Assembly (NCBI RefSeq): GCF_048565625.1
Contig: NZ_JBLZUR010000002.1
Location: 434,001-498,000, forward strand
Source of the DNA: JBLZUR01 sp048565625
Lineage (GTDB): Bacteria > Pseudomonadota > Alphaproteobacteria > Sphingomonadales > Sphingomonadaceae
Direction: 5' to 3'
DNA: 64,000 bases
Made by a program: the position numbers and the translations under genes. Positions 44,974-54,570 of the stretch are shown here, in pieces (position 1 is the stretch's first letter; each line of letters begins with the position of its first letter). Below the pieces are notes generated by a model, which was not told where the DNA came from, did not search any database, and was given only the letters and a program-made list of their open reading frames with translations.

Positions 44974-47900
44974 ATGTCCCATGCTTCTCCCGCTTTCGCG
45001 TTTTCCGAAGCCGAAGAACCGCTGGCGCTCGCCGCGGCCAGAGCGCTTGCCGCCCGGCTCGGCGCCGATGAGCCGATCTCACGCCCTGCGCTGAACGCCG
45101 TGATGGCCGACTGTTTCGGCGGCAGTGATGCCGAGGGGCGCTGGTCGGTGCGCGATGCCAATGCCGCGCTCGAACTGGCGCAGGTGCTGTTCGTGGCGGA
45201 AGCAGCCGAGCTCACCTGCGCAATGTCGCCCGATCTTGCCGATCGGGTTTTCACGCGCCTCGAAGCGCTGGTGCCGACCCAGACCAACCGCAGCGACGAG
45301 CAGATCGAGTGGCAGCAGTTTGCAACGCCGCCGCGTCTCGCCTGGCTCGCTGCCCGGGCCTGCGCGATTTCTGCCGGAGAACTGGTGCTCGAACCCTCGG
45401 CGGGCATGGGGATGCTTGGCGTCTGGGCGGCAAAGGCCGGCGGGCGTCTCGCGCTCAACGAGATCTCGCCGCTGCGCCGCGAATGCCTCAGCCTGTTGTT
45501 TCCAGATGCGGCCGTGACGGGGTGCGATGGCGAACTGATCGACGAACTGCTCGCGCCCGACGTGGGTCCGAGCGTGGTGCTGATGAACCCGCCCTATTCG
45601 CACGGGATCGAGCGCGGTCACGATGGGCGCACCGGGGCGCGGCATTTGCGCTCAGCCTGGAAGCGGCTGCTCCCCGGAGGTCGCCTCGTTGCGGTCATGC
45701 CCGAATGGTTCGACTTGCCGCGCTTCGTTGCCGGGATCGCCGGTCCGGTGGCGCTCCGGCTCAACGCCGCGATCGAGCGAGGCTTCGTCAAGCAGGGCAC
45801 CTCGATCACCACCCGGCTGCTGGTGCTCGACAAGGCCGATGGTGGCGACAGTCCGATCATCGCCAAGCCTGTGAACTTTGCGGAACTTTGCTTTCTGCTC
45901 GATATGTTGCCAACTCGGGCGGAGCGGACGGCCGAACCGATCATCGCAGCGAGACCGGCCTTGCCGCTGCGCCTCGCCGCTTCAGCGAGGAAGCCGGTTC
46001 CGCTTGCGGTTCGGCCCGTCGTGGCCGCGCCATCGATCCTGCCGCTCGTCTACCAGCCGCTCGACGCGCCCGCGCCGATCGCCGAGCAGGTCGGGCACTA
46101 TCTCCCCTACCGGCCGAGCCGGATCGCGATTGAAGGCGCGCATCCGCACCCGACCCCGCTTGTCGAATCCGTCGCCATGGGATCGATCACCGCACCGGTG
46201 CCCGAGGCAGTGCCGCAACTCCCTTCCGACCTCATCGCCAAAGGCATCCTCTCGGCCGCCCAGGCCGAGACCCTGATCTATGCCGCGAGCGCTCATGCCC
46301 GTGATCTCTCCGGACGCTTCGAGCCCGAGGACAAGGGCTGTACCTTGAAAGCGAGCGCCGAAGGCAAAGCCTACCGCATGGGCTACTTTCTGGGCGACGG
46401 GACCGGGGCTGGGAAAGGCCGTCAGGTCGCCTCGGTCATCCTAGATCGCTGGGTGAGGGGCGAGCGCCGCCACATCTGGATTTCGAAGAACGAAGCCCTG
46501 CTCGAAGATGCGCGCCGCGACTGGACGGCGCTCGGTGGTCTGCCGATTGACGTCCAGCCGCTCGGGCAATGGAAGCTCGGGGGGGCGGTCGGGATGCGCG
46601 AGGGAATCCTGTTCGTCACCTATCCGACGCTGCGATCCGGTCGCAGCGATGCGACCCGGCTCGAGCAGATCCTCGAATGGGCGGGCGACGACTTCGACGG
46701 GGTGATCGTCTTCGACGAGGCTCACGCCATGGCCAACGCCGCGGGCGGCGAGGGATCGCGCGGCAAGGTCAAGGGCTCTGAGCAGGGGATCGCCGGGGTG
46801 CGCCTCCAGAACCTGCTGCCGCGCGCCCGCGTGCTCTACGCTTCGGCAACCGGTGCCTCGGACGTCAACAACCTCGCCTATGCGACCCGGCTTGGCCTGT
46901 GGGGACCGGAAACCGCCTTTGCCAACCGCGAGACATTTGTGGCCGACATCCGCGATGGAGGGATCGCGGCGATGGAGCTGGTCGCGCGCGATTTGAAGTC
47001 CCTCGGACTCTACACCGCGCGGGCACTATCGTTCGCCGGGGTCGAATACGAGATCCTCGAGCATTGCCTCACCGCCGATCAGATCGCGGTCTACGATGCC
47101 TATGCGCAAGGCTGGGCCATCATCCATGCCAACCTGCGCGATGCCCTCGAAGAAACCCGGATTATCGATGCCGACAGCGGCGACACGCTGAACTCGGGGG
47201 CCAAGGCAGCTGCGCTTTCGGTGTTCGAAGGAACCAAGCAGCGCTTCTTCGCGCAGTTGCTGCTCTCGATGAAGTTGCCGAGCCTGCTTCCAGCGATCGA
47301 CAGCGCGCTCGCCGAGGGCAACGCCGTGGTAGTGCAGCTCGTCTCGACCGCCGAGGCGATGCTCGATCGTCGGCTTGCCGATCTTTCCGATGCCGAACGC
47401 GAAGCGCTCGAGATCGATCTCAGCCCCCGCGAATATGTGATCGACTACCTCACCAAAAGCTTCCCGGTGCGGCTGATGGCTGTTTTCACCGACGAGAACG
47501 GCAATCCGCGTTCCGAGCCGATGAACGACGAGAACGGTGCACCGGTGCTGTGCCGCTCGGCGCTCGCCGCGCGCGACCGGATGATCGAGCAGCTCTGCGC
47601 CTTGCCGCCGATCGCTACCGCGCTCGACGCGATCATCGAGCGGTTCGGGGTCGACCAGGTCGCCGAGGTTACCGGGCGTACCCGCCGCCTGATCGTCGGG
47701 CGCGACGGGCGTCAGCAACTCCAGTCACGCAGCCCCCGCGCCAATGTCGCCGAGACCCAAGCGTTCATGGACGGAATCAAGCAGGTCCTGGTCTTCTCCG
47801 ATGCCGGCGGCACCGGACGCAGCTACCACGCCGACCTCGCCGCGAAGAACCAGGCTCGGCGGGTTCATTTCCTGCTCGAGCCGGGCTGGCGGGCCGATGC

Positions 47901-49248
47901 CGCGATCCAGGGGCTCGGCCGGACCAACCGCACCAATCAGGCCTCGGCGCCGCTGTTCCGTCCCGTCACCACCGATGTGCGGGGCGAACGCCGGTTTATC
48001 TCGACCATCGCCCGGCGGCTCGACAGCCTCGGTGCGCTCACCCGCGGCCAACGCCAGACCGGTGGACAGAACCTGTTCGATCCCGCCGACAATCTCGAAA
48101 GCGCCTATGCCAAGGAAGCGCTCCACCGCTGGTTCGGCCTGCTGTTCATCGGCAAGCTCGAAGCCGTGACCCTCGCGCGGTTCGAGGAACTGACCGGACT
48201 CAGGATCGAAGGCTCCGACGGCTCGATGGTCGATGATCTCCCTTCGATCCAGCGCTGGCTCAACCGCATCCTCGCGCTACCGATCGGCTTGCAGAATGGC
48301 ATTTTCGATGAGTTCCTCGGCCTCGTCGAAGCACGGATCGATGCCGCGCGGCAGGCGGGTACGCTCGATCTCGGGGTCGAGACCATCGCAGTCGAGCATT
48401 TCGATATGCTCTCCGACACGCTGTTGCGCACCGATGCGCTTTCGGGTGCGACGACGCACCTCCTCGAACTTGAGATCGCCCGCGCGCTGAAGCCGTTGCG
48501 CCTTGAACGGCTTGAGGAGCTTTACGGCTTTTCGGGCGAGCGCCAGCAGTTTCTGCGCAATGCCCGTTCAGGCCGGATCGGGCTGCTTGTCCCGGCGCGC
48601 AGCCTGCTCGCTGATGACGGAACCCGGGTTGCCCGCTTCGAACTGGTCCGGCCCTTGAAACATGGCCATCTCACCGCCGAGCAGCTTGAGGAGAGCAACT
48701 GGGAGCCGGTCGATCCCGCCGAGTTCCACCGCCTCTGGCAGGTCGAGGTCGACGAGGCGGCCGCGAGCCACAAGCGCGAACGCCTGCATCTCGCGACCGG
48801 CCTGCTGCTGCCGGTGTGGGACAAGCTCCCGTCCGATTATGTTCGGGTGAGCCGGATTTCGGCGCGCGACGGGCGCTCGCTGCTCGGCCGCGAGGTGCCG
48901 CTCCACTGCGTTCCCGAACTCTGCCAGGCGCTTGGTCTTGAGAACGAACACGCGTTCTCGGCCGAGCAGATCGTCGATACCGTGCTCGCGGCAGGACGGC
49001 CGATGCAGGTCAAGGGCCGCGAGGCGCTCACGCTCAAGCGCAGCCTGGTCAACGGGGCGCAGCGACTCGAGCTCGCCGGTTGGTCTGCGGCGCGGCTCGA
49101 CTGGTACAAGGCGCAAGGGTGCTTTACCGAGATCATCCGCTATCAGACGCGGTTGTTCGTGCCGACGGCAAGTGCCGCTGTGGTTCTGGCTCGGCTTGCC
49201 GGGCGAACGAAGCAAGTATTGCCAAATGGCAGCATATATGCCATATAG
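44974..49248 (+). CDS. Strawberry-notch-like helicase with N-terminal methyltransferase-like domain
   Basis: 1424 aa. About 110-215 looks like a Rossmann methyltransferase (LVLEPSAGMGMLGVWAAKAG and motif IV N205-P-P-Y208). The helicase core has Walker A GDGTGAGKGRQ (474-484), DEAH box D581-E-A-H584 and, in the C-terminal lobe, HFLLEPGWRADAAIQGLGRT with an Arg-finger NRTNQ. This is the bacterial SBNO form, common on large plasmids and ICEs. Its job may be DNA remodelling or protection during transfer. ATG 44974 has CAGGAGG upstream. The stop lies inside the palindromic operator of the toxin-antitoxin pair. Confidence 0.9.
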   Translation: MSHASPAFAFSEAEEPLALAAARALAARLGADEPISRPALNAVMADCFGGSDAEGRWSVRDANAALELAQVLFVAEAAELTCAMSPDLADRVFTRLEALVPTQTNRSDEQIEWQQFATPPRLAWLAARACAISAGELVLEPSAGMGMLGVWAAKAGGRLALNEISPLRRECLSLLFPDAAVTGCDGELIDELLAPDVGPSVVLMNPPYSHGIERGHDGRTGARHLRSAWKRLLPGGRLVAVMPEWFDLPRFVAGIAGPVALRLNAAIERGFVKQGTSITTRLLVLDKADGGDSPIIAKPVNFAELCFLLDMLPTRAERTAEPIIAARPALPLRLAASARKPVPLAVRPVVAAPSILPLVYQPLDAPAPIAEQVGHYLPYRPSRIAIEGAHPHPTPLVESVAMGSITAPVPEAVPQLPSDLIAKGILSAAQAETLIYAASAHARDLSGRFEPEDKGCTLKASAEGKAYRMGYFLGDGTGAGKGRQVASVILDRWVRGERRHIWISKNEALLEDARRDWTALGGLPIDVQPLGQWKLGGAVGMREGILFVTYPTLRSGRSDATRLEQILEWAGDDFDGVIVFDEAHAMANAAGGEGSRGKVKGSEQGIAGVRLQNLLPRARVLYASATGASDVNNLAYATRLGLWGPETAFANRETFVADIRDGGIAAMELVARDLKSLGLYTARALSFAGVEYEILEHCLTADQIAVYDAYAQGWAIIHANLRDALEETRIIDADSGDTLNSGAKAAALSVFEGTKQRFFAQLLLSMKLPSLLPAIDSALAEGNAVVVQLVSTAEAMLDRRLADLSDAEREALEIDLSPREYVIDYLTKSFPVRLMAVFTDENGNPRSEPMNDENGAPVLCRSALAARDRMIEQLCALPPIATALDAIIERFGVDQVAEVTGRTRRLIVGRDGRQQLQSRSPRANVAETQAFMDGIKQVLVFSDAGGTGRSYHADLAAKNQARRVHFLLEPGWRADAAIQGLGRTNRTNQASAPLFRPVTTDVRGERRFISTIARRLDSLGALTRGQRQTGGQNLFDPADNLESAYAKEALHRWFGLLFIGKLEAVTLARFEELTGLRIEGSDGSMVDDLPSIQRWLNRILALPIGLQNGIFDEFLGLVEARIDAARQAGTLDLGVETIAVEHFDMLSDTLLRTDALSGATTHLLELEIARALKPLRLERLEELYGFSGERQQFLRNARSGRIGLLVPARSLLADDGTRVARFELVRPLKHGHLTAEQLEESNWEPVDPAEFHRLWQVEVDEAAASHKRERLHLATGLLLPVWDKLPSDYVRVSRISARDGRSLLGREVPLHCVPELCQALGLENEHAFSAEQIVDTVLAAGRPMQVKGREALTLKRSLVNGAQRLELAGWSAARLDWYKAQGCFTEIIRYQTRLFVPTASAAVVLARLAGRTKQVLPNGSIYAI

Positions 49249-49256
49249 TGCCATAT
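49220..49256. promoter_or_regulatory. Overlapping palindromes before the ParS-Xre/RES pair, candidate operator
   Basis: TGCCA-AA-TGGCA at 49220-49231, ATGGCA...TGCCAT at 49226-49244, and a repeated GCCATAT at 49240-49246 and 49250-49256. This stack of half-sites ends 12 bases before the antitoxin ATG, the usual place for autoregulation of Xre/RES operons. It also covers the stop of the preceding helicase gene. Confidence 0.55.
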
Positions 49257-49267
49257 GGAGATTTGAT

Positions 49268-49681
49268 ATGTTGGCTTTGCAACCCGTTGATACCGTGCCC
49301 CAGGCGTTCCGGCCCGATCCTGTCACCCAGGAGGAGGCGGCCGCGATGTTCCGCGCGGTACTGAACCTGTTCGGAAAATGGGACCTCACCGATGAGCAAG
49401 CCGCGACTTTGCTCGATATGCCGGTGCGTTCCTATCGGCGCTGGAAGGCCGAAGGGCCGGGCCGAGTCTCACGCGACGGCGCGGCGCGGCTCTCGAACCT
49501 GATGGGGATTCACAAAGCGCTGCGGATCATCTTTTCCGAAGCCCAGCGAGGCTTCGCTTGGATCAAGGCCGACAATGCGGCCTTCGCCGGATCGAGCGCG
49601 CTCGACGTCATGCTTGGCGGTGAACTTACCGACATCATGCGTGTGCGCCGCTATCTCGATGCGACACGCGGTGGCTGGTGA
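49268..49681 (+). CDS. ParS/MbcA-Xre-type antitoxin
   Basis: 137 aa. N-terminal helix-turn-helix-like part with LTDEQAATLLDMPVRSYRRW, then the MbcA/ParS toxin-binding domain: RLSNLMGIHKALRIIFSEAQ, GFAWIKADNAAFAGSSALDV and MLGGELTDIMRVRRYLDA, which is the DUF2384 signature. It neutralises the RES toxin encoded next; the start of the toxin overlaps its stop by 4 bases (GTGA). Confidence 0.93.
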   Translation: MLALQPVDTVPQAFRPDPVTQEEAAAMFRAVLNLFGKWDLTDEQAATLLDMPVRSYRRWKAEGPGRVSRDGAARLSNLMGIHKALRIIFSEAQRGFAWIKADNAAFAGSSALDVMLGGELTDIMRVRRYLDATRGGW

Positions 49682-50400
49682 CCGACGCCGATATTCCCGT
49701 CAGCCATGTTGAGTGGAAGGGCGCGGTCAGAATCATCCGCAGCGCCTTTCCGCCGATCGACGTGTTCGAGGATCTCGCCGACCCCGCCGACTGGCCCCTG
49801 CTGATTTCGGCCGAGCAGAAGACCAATCCCCGGATCATGGCGACGATCGGCAATCTCGATCTTGTGCCGGTCGAACGCCGGGTTGGTGGAAACGGCGCAT
49901 CCTATCTGATGGCGCCGTTTACCCATGTCAGCACGGACCGGCCAAGCCGCTTCACCGATGGCAGCTACGGCGTCCTTTATGTGGGACGGGTCTTCGAGAC
50001 GGCGCTGTTCGAAACGATCCATCACCATGCCCGATTCATGGCCCGGACGGCTGAAGCGCCCGGTTGGACTTCGCAGTTTCGCGAGATCGTCCTGTCGGTG
50101 GGCGCCGATCTTCACGATCTCAGGGGTGGCGATGCCACTGACCATCCTGCCCTCGATTCCGATAGCTACACGGGCTCGCAAGGCATCGCGATCACGCTCA
50201 AGGCTGCCGGTTCCAATGGCGTAGTCTATCCGAGCATTCGGCATCCTGGCGGTGAATGCGCCGGGTTATTCTACCCCGATTGCGCTTCCGAGCCCATCCA
50301 GGGACGCCACCTTGACTACCATTGGGACGGCACCCGCGTCGATCTGGTGCGAGACGCAGGAACCGGGACGGTTTTTCGGGTGGTGAGTCTGGCCGGATGA
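49678..50400 (+). CDS. RES-domain toxin (NAD-degrading family)
   Basis: 240 aa. RES family: arginine in RIIRSAFPPIDVFEDLADPA, the motif FTDGSYGVLYVGRVFETALF with the catalytic-type Tyr/Glu, and a C-terminal AGLFYPDC with the conserved Ser/His region. RES toxins break down NAD+ (by phosphorolysis or hydrolysis) and stop growth. GTG start at 49678. The gene ends 1 base before the end of the convergent SLATT gene, a tight junction. Confidence 0.92.
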   Translation: MTDADIPVSHVEWKGAVRIIRSAFPPIDVFEDLADPADWPLLISAEQKTNPRIMATIGNLDLVPVERRVGGNGASYLMAPFTHVSTDRPSRFTDGSYGVLYVGRVFETALFETIHHHARFMARTAEAPGWTSQFREIVLSVGADLHDLRGGDATDHPALDSDSYTGSQGIAITLKAAGSNGVVYPSIRHPGGECAGLFYPDCASEPIQGRHLDYHWDGTRVDLVRDAGTGTVFRVVSLAG

Positions 50401-50401
50401 A

Positions 50402-50986
50402 TCAAATGAGCCGACAAACTATAGCGGCTATACTCGTTAGCGTTGCTACAGCTAATGTGAGCGAGAGGGACAGGGGCATTTTGTCGCGCCAGAACGTAAA
50501 TTGCTTCTGCTCGTCAATCCATTCAATCTGGTGCTGCCAGAAGAACTTGTAGTGGGCATACCAGTCGCTGAAGAGGATTTGTTTGGACTGGTTGGAGCCG
50601 AACACCTCCGATTGGAGGTCGTCTAGGCGCTCGCGGTAGACCGCAAGGTCATCGTCCTCACCCGTCGCCTGCACGTCGCGGTAGAGGTCGCGCAGCCGAT
50701 AGAACAGGGCCGTGAGCCGCTCCCCCTCCTCGCAATAGGCAACCTTGTTGTGATCGTAGTGCGTGACGTAGAGGCTCGCGATCCCGAGTACGACAAGGGT
50801 CGCGGCAATCCACTTGCTATTCAGTGGTTCGTAGATGAGCGCGAAGACGCCCACGGCGAGCGAGAGGAAGCCGATGAGGCCGGGAGCCTTCTGCACAACG
50901 TCGTGCGTGGCAAAATTCTTCTTCGCCCCGAAACCGACGTTGTAGCCGGTCTCAGCAATGCTCCTGAGCAGCCCCTCCCTATTCAT
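50402..50986 (-). CDS. SLATT-domain membrane effector of CBASS
   Basis: 194 aa. Two close transmembrane helices at about 36-53 and 58-75 (LIGFLSLAVGVFALIYEP, WIAATLVVLGIASLYVT), a long helical coiled-coil-like part with ERLTALFYRLRDLYRDVQAT, and a third hydrophobic helix at the C-terminus (171-191). This is the SMODS- and SLOG-associating two-helix effector pattern plus an extra helix. Such proteins are thought to form pores when a cyclic nucleotide signal is present. Its start overlaps the CD-NTase stop by 8 bases, so they form one operon. Confidence 0.85.
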   Translation of the reverse strand: MNREGLLRSIAETGYNVGFGAKKNFATHDVVQKAPGLIGFLSLAVGVFALIYEPLNSKWIAATLVVLGIASLYVTHYDHNKVAYCEEGERLTALFYRLRDLYRDVQATGEDDDLAVYRERLDDLQSEVFGSNQSKQILFSDWYAHYKFFWQHQIEWIDEQKQFTFWRDKMPLSLSLTLAVATLTSIAAIVCRLI

Positions 50987-52334
50987 CCTCGTCCTCTTGA
51001 TTCGCGCTGATAGGGACGTGGATGCGGTCGGTCGCCACGACTACATCGTTAATGAGGGCATAGCACTCAACAACGTGGTCGCCCTTGAATTTCGTATGCT
51101 CCACGTTCCTCTTGTATCCCTCGTCGGCGACTATCTGGCCCCGGATGCAGTCACGGTTGATAGCCTCCTGCCCCCGATTGAGCACTTTCCAGAACAGACC
51201 GTAGGAGCCGGGGATGTCCGTCTCGACTACGGAGAAGGTGAGCTTCTTACGCGGCATTAACAGGGTGCGATTGCTCAGCATCTCCCGCAGGGAAGCGGGG
51301 CGAAATCCGTTCTGTTCGACCTGGCAGTCGATACGGATGTTGTTACGAATGTCGATGGTGGCGAATACATCCTCGGGGAACTCCTCCGTCATGCGGACAG
51401 CATGGCCCGCGCGGTCGGTCAGCGCCGCCTTCTCCACCTTCTCGGCAGCGGGGAACAGCCGTCCGTATACCGCGCGCCACTTGTCGTTCTGGTTGTCCTT
51501 GCCCTCGGCCTCGATTGCCTTAAGGCAAAGCTCGTGGGCCTTCTTCGCCTTGCGCTGGAAATTCTTTTTCACCTTCACCCGCTGGCCGCTCCCCAGCGCA
51601 GCAAAGTAGTCCTGCTTGGGCAAGTCCTTGAGATAGGCGAAGAAATCGCGGCTCATCCAGTCATAATAAAGATAGCTCTTGTCGTCATACTCGCTGGTTG
51701 ATTTTAGGAAGTTGTGCGCAAGGGTGTCGATCAGGAGGCCGCCGATCCCCACTCCGTGCTTGTTCTTCCAAGCCCGCGCCATCTTGCAGAGCCGCCGGAG
51801 GTTGTTGTTCTTCTCCGCCACAAATTCCGACATAGCCTGTATCTCGTCACGGGGCTTGGTGATCTTCCAAGACCCGCCGTTGTAGGTGTCGGGATATTTG
51901 AAGCTGCCGTCATCCTGCTCGAATACGGGCTGAGCCTCCACGGTAAAATTGGAATAGACGGCCTGAACAACAAGCCGATCCACCCTGACGGTCGTCTTGG
52001 GGTAGCGCGCGCGGATGGCGGCGGCGGCGTCGGACAACAGCTTGGACTGGCCGCCGTCTTTGTAGTTATCCCACTCACCCTTCGGCATGATGTAGAGCAT
52101 GTCGAGGTCCGAGATACCCTTAATGGCGGTGTGTCGCCCATAGGAGCCGACTTGCAGTGTGTTCGCGGTCTTGGATTCAGTGTCGCGGAAATTTTTGTTG
52201 AGCGCGCAGGTGATCTCCCCGTACCGATCCGAGATCGTCTGGGCATTATCGACTGCAAGATTGCTGAGAAACTGCTTGAACGTGTCCGCGATACTCAAGC
52301 TGACTACCCCCGGTTGAGATCCCCTGAACAACAT
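50979..52334 (-). CDS. CD-NTase (SMODS nucleotidyltransferase) with AGS-C sensor domain
   Basis: 451 aa. The active site is GSYGRHTAIKGISDLDML: G63-S64 with D76 and D78, and a third acidic residue in TVEAQPVFEQ (E133). After YPDTYNGGSW the SMODS core continues with TKPRDEIQAMSEFVAEKNNN. The C-terminal 110 residues, starting near LTFSVVETDIPGSYGLFWKV and ending with VECYALINDVVVATDRIHVP, are the Adenylyl/Guanylyl and SMODS C-terminal sensor (AGS-C). It makes a cyclic (oligo)nucleotide on phage infection and activates the SLATT protein. ATG 52334 is used; TTG 52343 is also open. Moderate GC unlike neighbours. Confidence 0.92.
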   Translation of the reverse strand: MLFRGSQPGVVSLSIADTFKQFLSNLAVDNAQTISDRYGEITCALNKNFRDTESKTANTLQVGSYGRHTAIKGISDLDMLYIMPKGEWDNYKDGGQSKLLSDAAAAIRARYPKTTVRVDRLVVQAVYSNFTVEAQPVFEQDDGSFKYPDTYNGGSWKITKPRDEIQAMSEFVAEKNNNLRRLCKMARAWKNKHGVGIGGLLIDTLAHNFLKSTSEYDDKSYLYYDWMSRDFFAYLKDLPKQDYFAALGSGQRVKVKKNFQRKAKKAHELCLKAIEAEGKDNQNDKWRAVYGRLFPAAEKVEKAALTDRAGHAVRMTEEFPEDVFATIDIRNNIRIDCQVEQNGFRPASLREMLSNRTLLMPRKKLTFSVVETDIPGSYGLFWKVLNRGQEAINRDCIRGQIVADEGYKRNVEHTKFKGDHVVECYALINDVVVATDRIHVPISANQEDEDE

Positions 52335-52547
52335 GTAGATCAAATCGGGAACATTTCAATGGTTCCGCACAAGTCACCCCCAACAAATGTCAAGCGGCCA
52401 GCTAAACGGGCGCAGTTCATCGAGTTACGGCATGAAGGCATCTCTAAGCCCGCCTGCAGGCACAAGAGAGGGGAGGGGGCTGGCTTCTGATTGAGCCATT
52501 GAGTGTCGATGGTCGACGTCTCGGGCTCACAGTCAGGAGTATGTCCC

Positions 52548-54536
52548 ATGATAAAATCGCTCCCGCTGAACAAGTTGGTTCAGTCACCCCGCAATGTGCG
52601 TCGTCACGGTGATCCAGCCGCCGATGCCGAATTAAAGGCGAGCATCGCTGCCCACGGGCTGTTGCAGAATCTCATCGTCCGTCCTGCATCACGCGGCAAG
52701 TTCGAGGTCGAAGCCGGCGAGCGACGCCGCCGCGCCATGCTCGCCCTGGCCGATGACAAGATCCTGCCCAAGGATCACGAGGTGACTTGCTTGGTGCTCG
52801 AAGACAGCGCCGACACTGCAGTCGAGACCAGCCTCGCCGAAAACTTCCATCGTTTGGCCATGAATCCTGCTGACGAAGCGCAGGCCTTCGCTGCCCTGAT
52901 CGACGCTGGCACATCGACTGACCAGGTTGCGCGCCGGTTCGGGCTGACTGTCCGCTTCGTCGAGGGCCGCTTGCGTCTCGCGACGCTTGCTCCGGTCGTG
53001 TTCGAGGCGCTGGCCTCGGGCGAAATCACACTGGACCTCGCCAAAGCGTTCGGCGCCACGTCTGACCAGGAAATCCAGGCCCGCGTCTTCGAACAGGTCT
53101 CCTCGGCCTATTATGCGCCGAGCGCAGACAGCATCCGGCGAATGGTGCTTTCCGGCACGGTCCGGGGCAGCGATCCCCGGGCCCGGCTCGTTGGACGCGA
53201 CGCCTACATCGCCGGCGGCGGCCGGATCGAGCGCGAATTGTTCGACGATGACGACAGCGAGTCCTGGGTCGATGTCGCGCTTCTCGAGAACCTCGCTGCT
53301 GCGGAGATGGAGAAACGAGCGAAGGCGCTCGCAGTCGAACAGGGCCTTGCCTGGGTCAAGCCAACACTCGATCCCTACGCGAGCCACGATCTCGTCGAGG
53401 GCCTTGTTCGACTTCCCGCAGAGCCTGCCCCGCTGACGGAAGCAGAACTGGCAAGGCTTGATGAGCTCGATGCCTCTTATGACGAGCATGCGGCCATTCT
53501 CGAAGATGAAGACAGCGCCGAGGAAGCTGTCGCTGCGGCCGAGGCGACGATCGAGGCGATCGAGCGCGAATGCCAGGATATCAGAGCAAAGCCGCCGGAA
53601 CTCGCGCCCGAACTCAAGGCTGAAGCCGGAATGATCCTGGTGCTGTCGCGGGATGGCACGCCGGTGCTCCAGCCGGTCTTCTACGGTGAGCGCGAAGCTC
53701 ACGTCGATGATGACGACGATGCCGTCGAAGTCGTCCCGGGTGATGGCAGCGAGGGCAAGCGTCGCGCGGCGCTATCGAAGCGCCTGGTCGACGAGCTTGC
53801 CATGCAGCGGCGCGACATTCTCGCGCTCCACGTTGCGTCGGATCCCGGACTTGCGCTCGACATCATGGTCTTCACGCTCGCCGATGCCGATACCCACGAC
53901 TGGCGATCGCGTGCTGCAACGACGCTTCGCGGCAGCGTTCCTGCAGGACCAATTATCGGGTTCGAGGCGAAGGATGCACCGGCCAGTGCGTCACTCGCTG
54001 ACCTGCGGTCCGGCCTCGATGAGACCTGGCGATCTGGCGAGGACGCCTCGACGCGCTTCGAGATGTTCCGGGCGCTTTCCGATGAAAGCCGTGCAGCCTG
54101 GCTCGGCTTTGTCGTCGCGCGCACGCTCGAAGCGAGTCTCAATATGGTGGGCGAACGTCACATCGCGTTCCAGGATCATCTCGGCAGCCTCATCGGCATC
54201 GACTTGGCGCAATGGTGGCGGCCGACCGCGGCGAACTACTTCGACCGGGTCTCGAAGCAGGTGATCCTCGATGCGCTCACTGACGTTGGCGGCCTGGAGC
54301 TCTCCTCGCGCTTCGCATCGGTCAAGAAGGGGGATCTCGCGATGAGCGCCGAGCGCGTCTTCGCAGGCACATACATCACCGAGGTCGAAGTGCGCGAACG
54401 GGCACTTGCCTGGGTGCCCGAAGTCATGCGCTTCGCTGGTCAGTCGGCAAGCGACGCCGGGGACGAACCGCAGGATTCGGACGCGGATTGCGTTGCCAAT
54501 GACGACCATCAGCCCCCGAGCGAGGTGGCCGCCTGA
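52548..54536 (+). CDS. ParB/Spo0J-like partition or nuclease-domain protein
   Basis: 662 aa. N-terminal ParB domain: MIKSLPLNKLVQSPRNVRRH, ELKASIAAHGLLQNLIVRPA and EVEAGERRRRAMLALADDK, with GERR motif and ENFHRLAMNPADEAQAFAAL. A KorB-like helix-turn-helix around TSTDQVARRFGLTVRFVEGR follows. The middle part is very acidic with coiled-coil features, and the C-terminal half is of unknown function. Large ParB proteins like this are typical of sphingomonad conjugative elements. ATG 52548 has AGGAG at 52535-52539. Confidence 0.9.
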   Translation: MIKSLPLNKLVQSPRNVRRHGDPAADAELKASIAAHGLLQNLIVRPASRGKFEVEAGERRRRAMLALADDKILPKDHEVTCLVLEDSADTAVETSLAENFHRLAMNPADEAQAFAALIDAGTSTDQVARRFGLTVRFVEGRLRLATLAPVVFEALASGEITLDLAKAFGATSDQEIQARVFEQVSSAYYAPSADSIRRMVLSGTVRGSDPRARLVGRDAYIAGGGRIERELFDDDDSESWVDVALLENLAAAEMEKRAKALAVEQGLAWVKPTLDPYASHDLVEGLVRLPAEPAPLTEAELARLDELDASYDEHAAILEDEDSAEEAVAAAEATIEAIERECQDIRAKPPELAPELKAEAGMILVLSRDGTPVLQPVFYGEREAHVDDDDDAVEVVPGDGSEGKRRAALSKRLVDELAMQRRDILALHVASDPGLALDIMVFTLADADTHDWRSRAATTLRGSVPAGPIIGFEAKDAPASASLADLRSGLDETWRSGEDASTRFEMFRALSDESRAAWLGFVVARTLEASLNMVGERHIAFQDHLGSLIGIDLAQWWRPTAANYFDRVSKQVILDALTDVGGLELSSRFASVKKGDLAMSAERVFAGTYITEVEVRERALAWVPEVMRFAGQSASDAGDEPQDSDADCVANDDHQPPSEVAA

Positions 54537-54570
54537 CCTCCTCCTGACAGGTAAGGCCAATCGCCAACGA

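Noticed and set aside
51714..52490. Plus-strand 258-aa frame opposite the CD-NTase
   Set aside because: No family pattern; the minus strand carries a full CD-NTase with active site and sensor domain.
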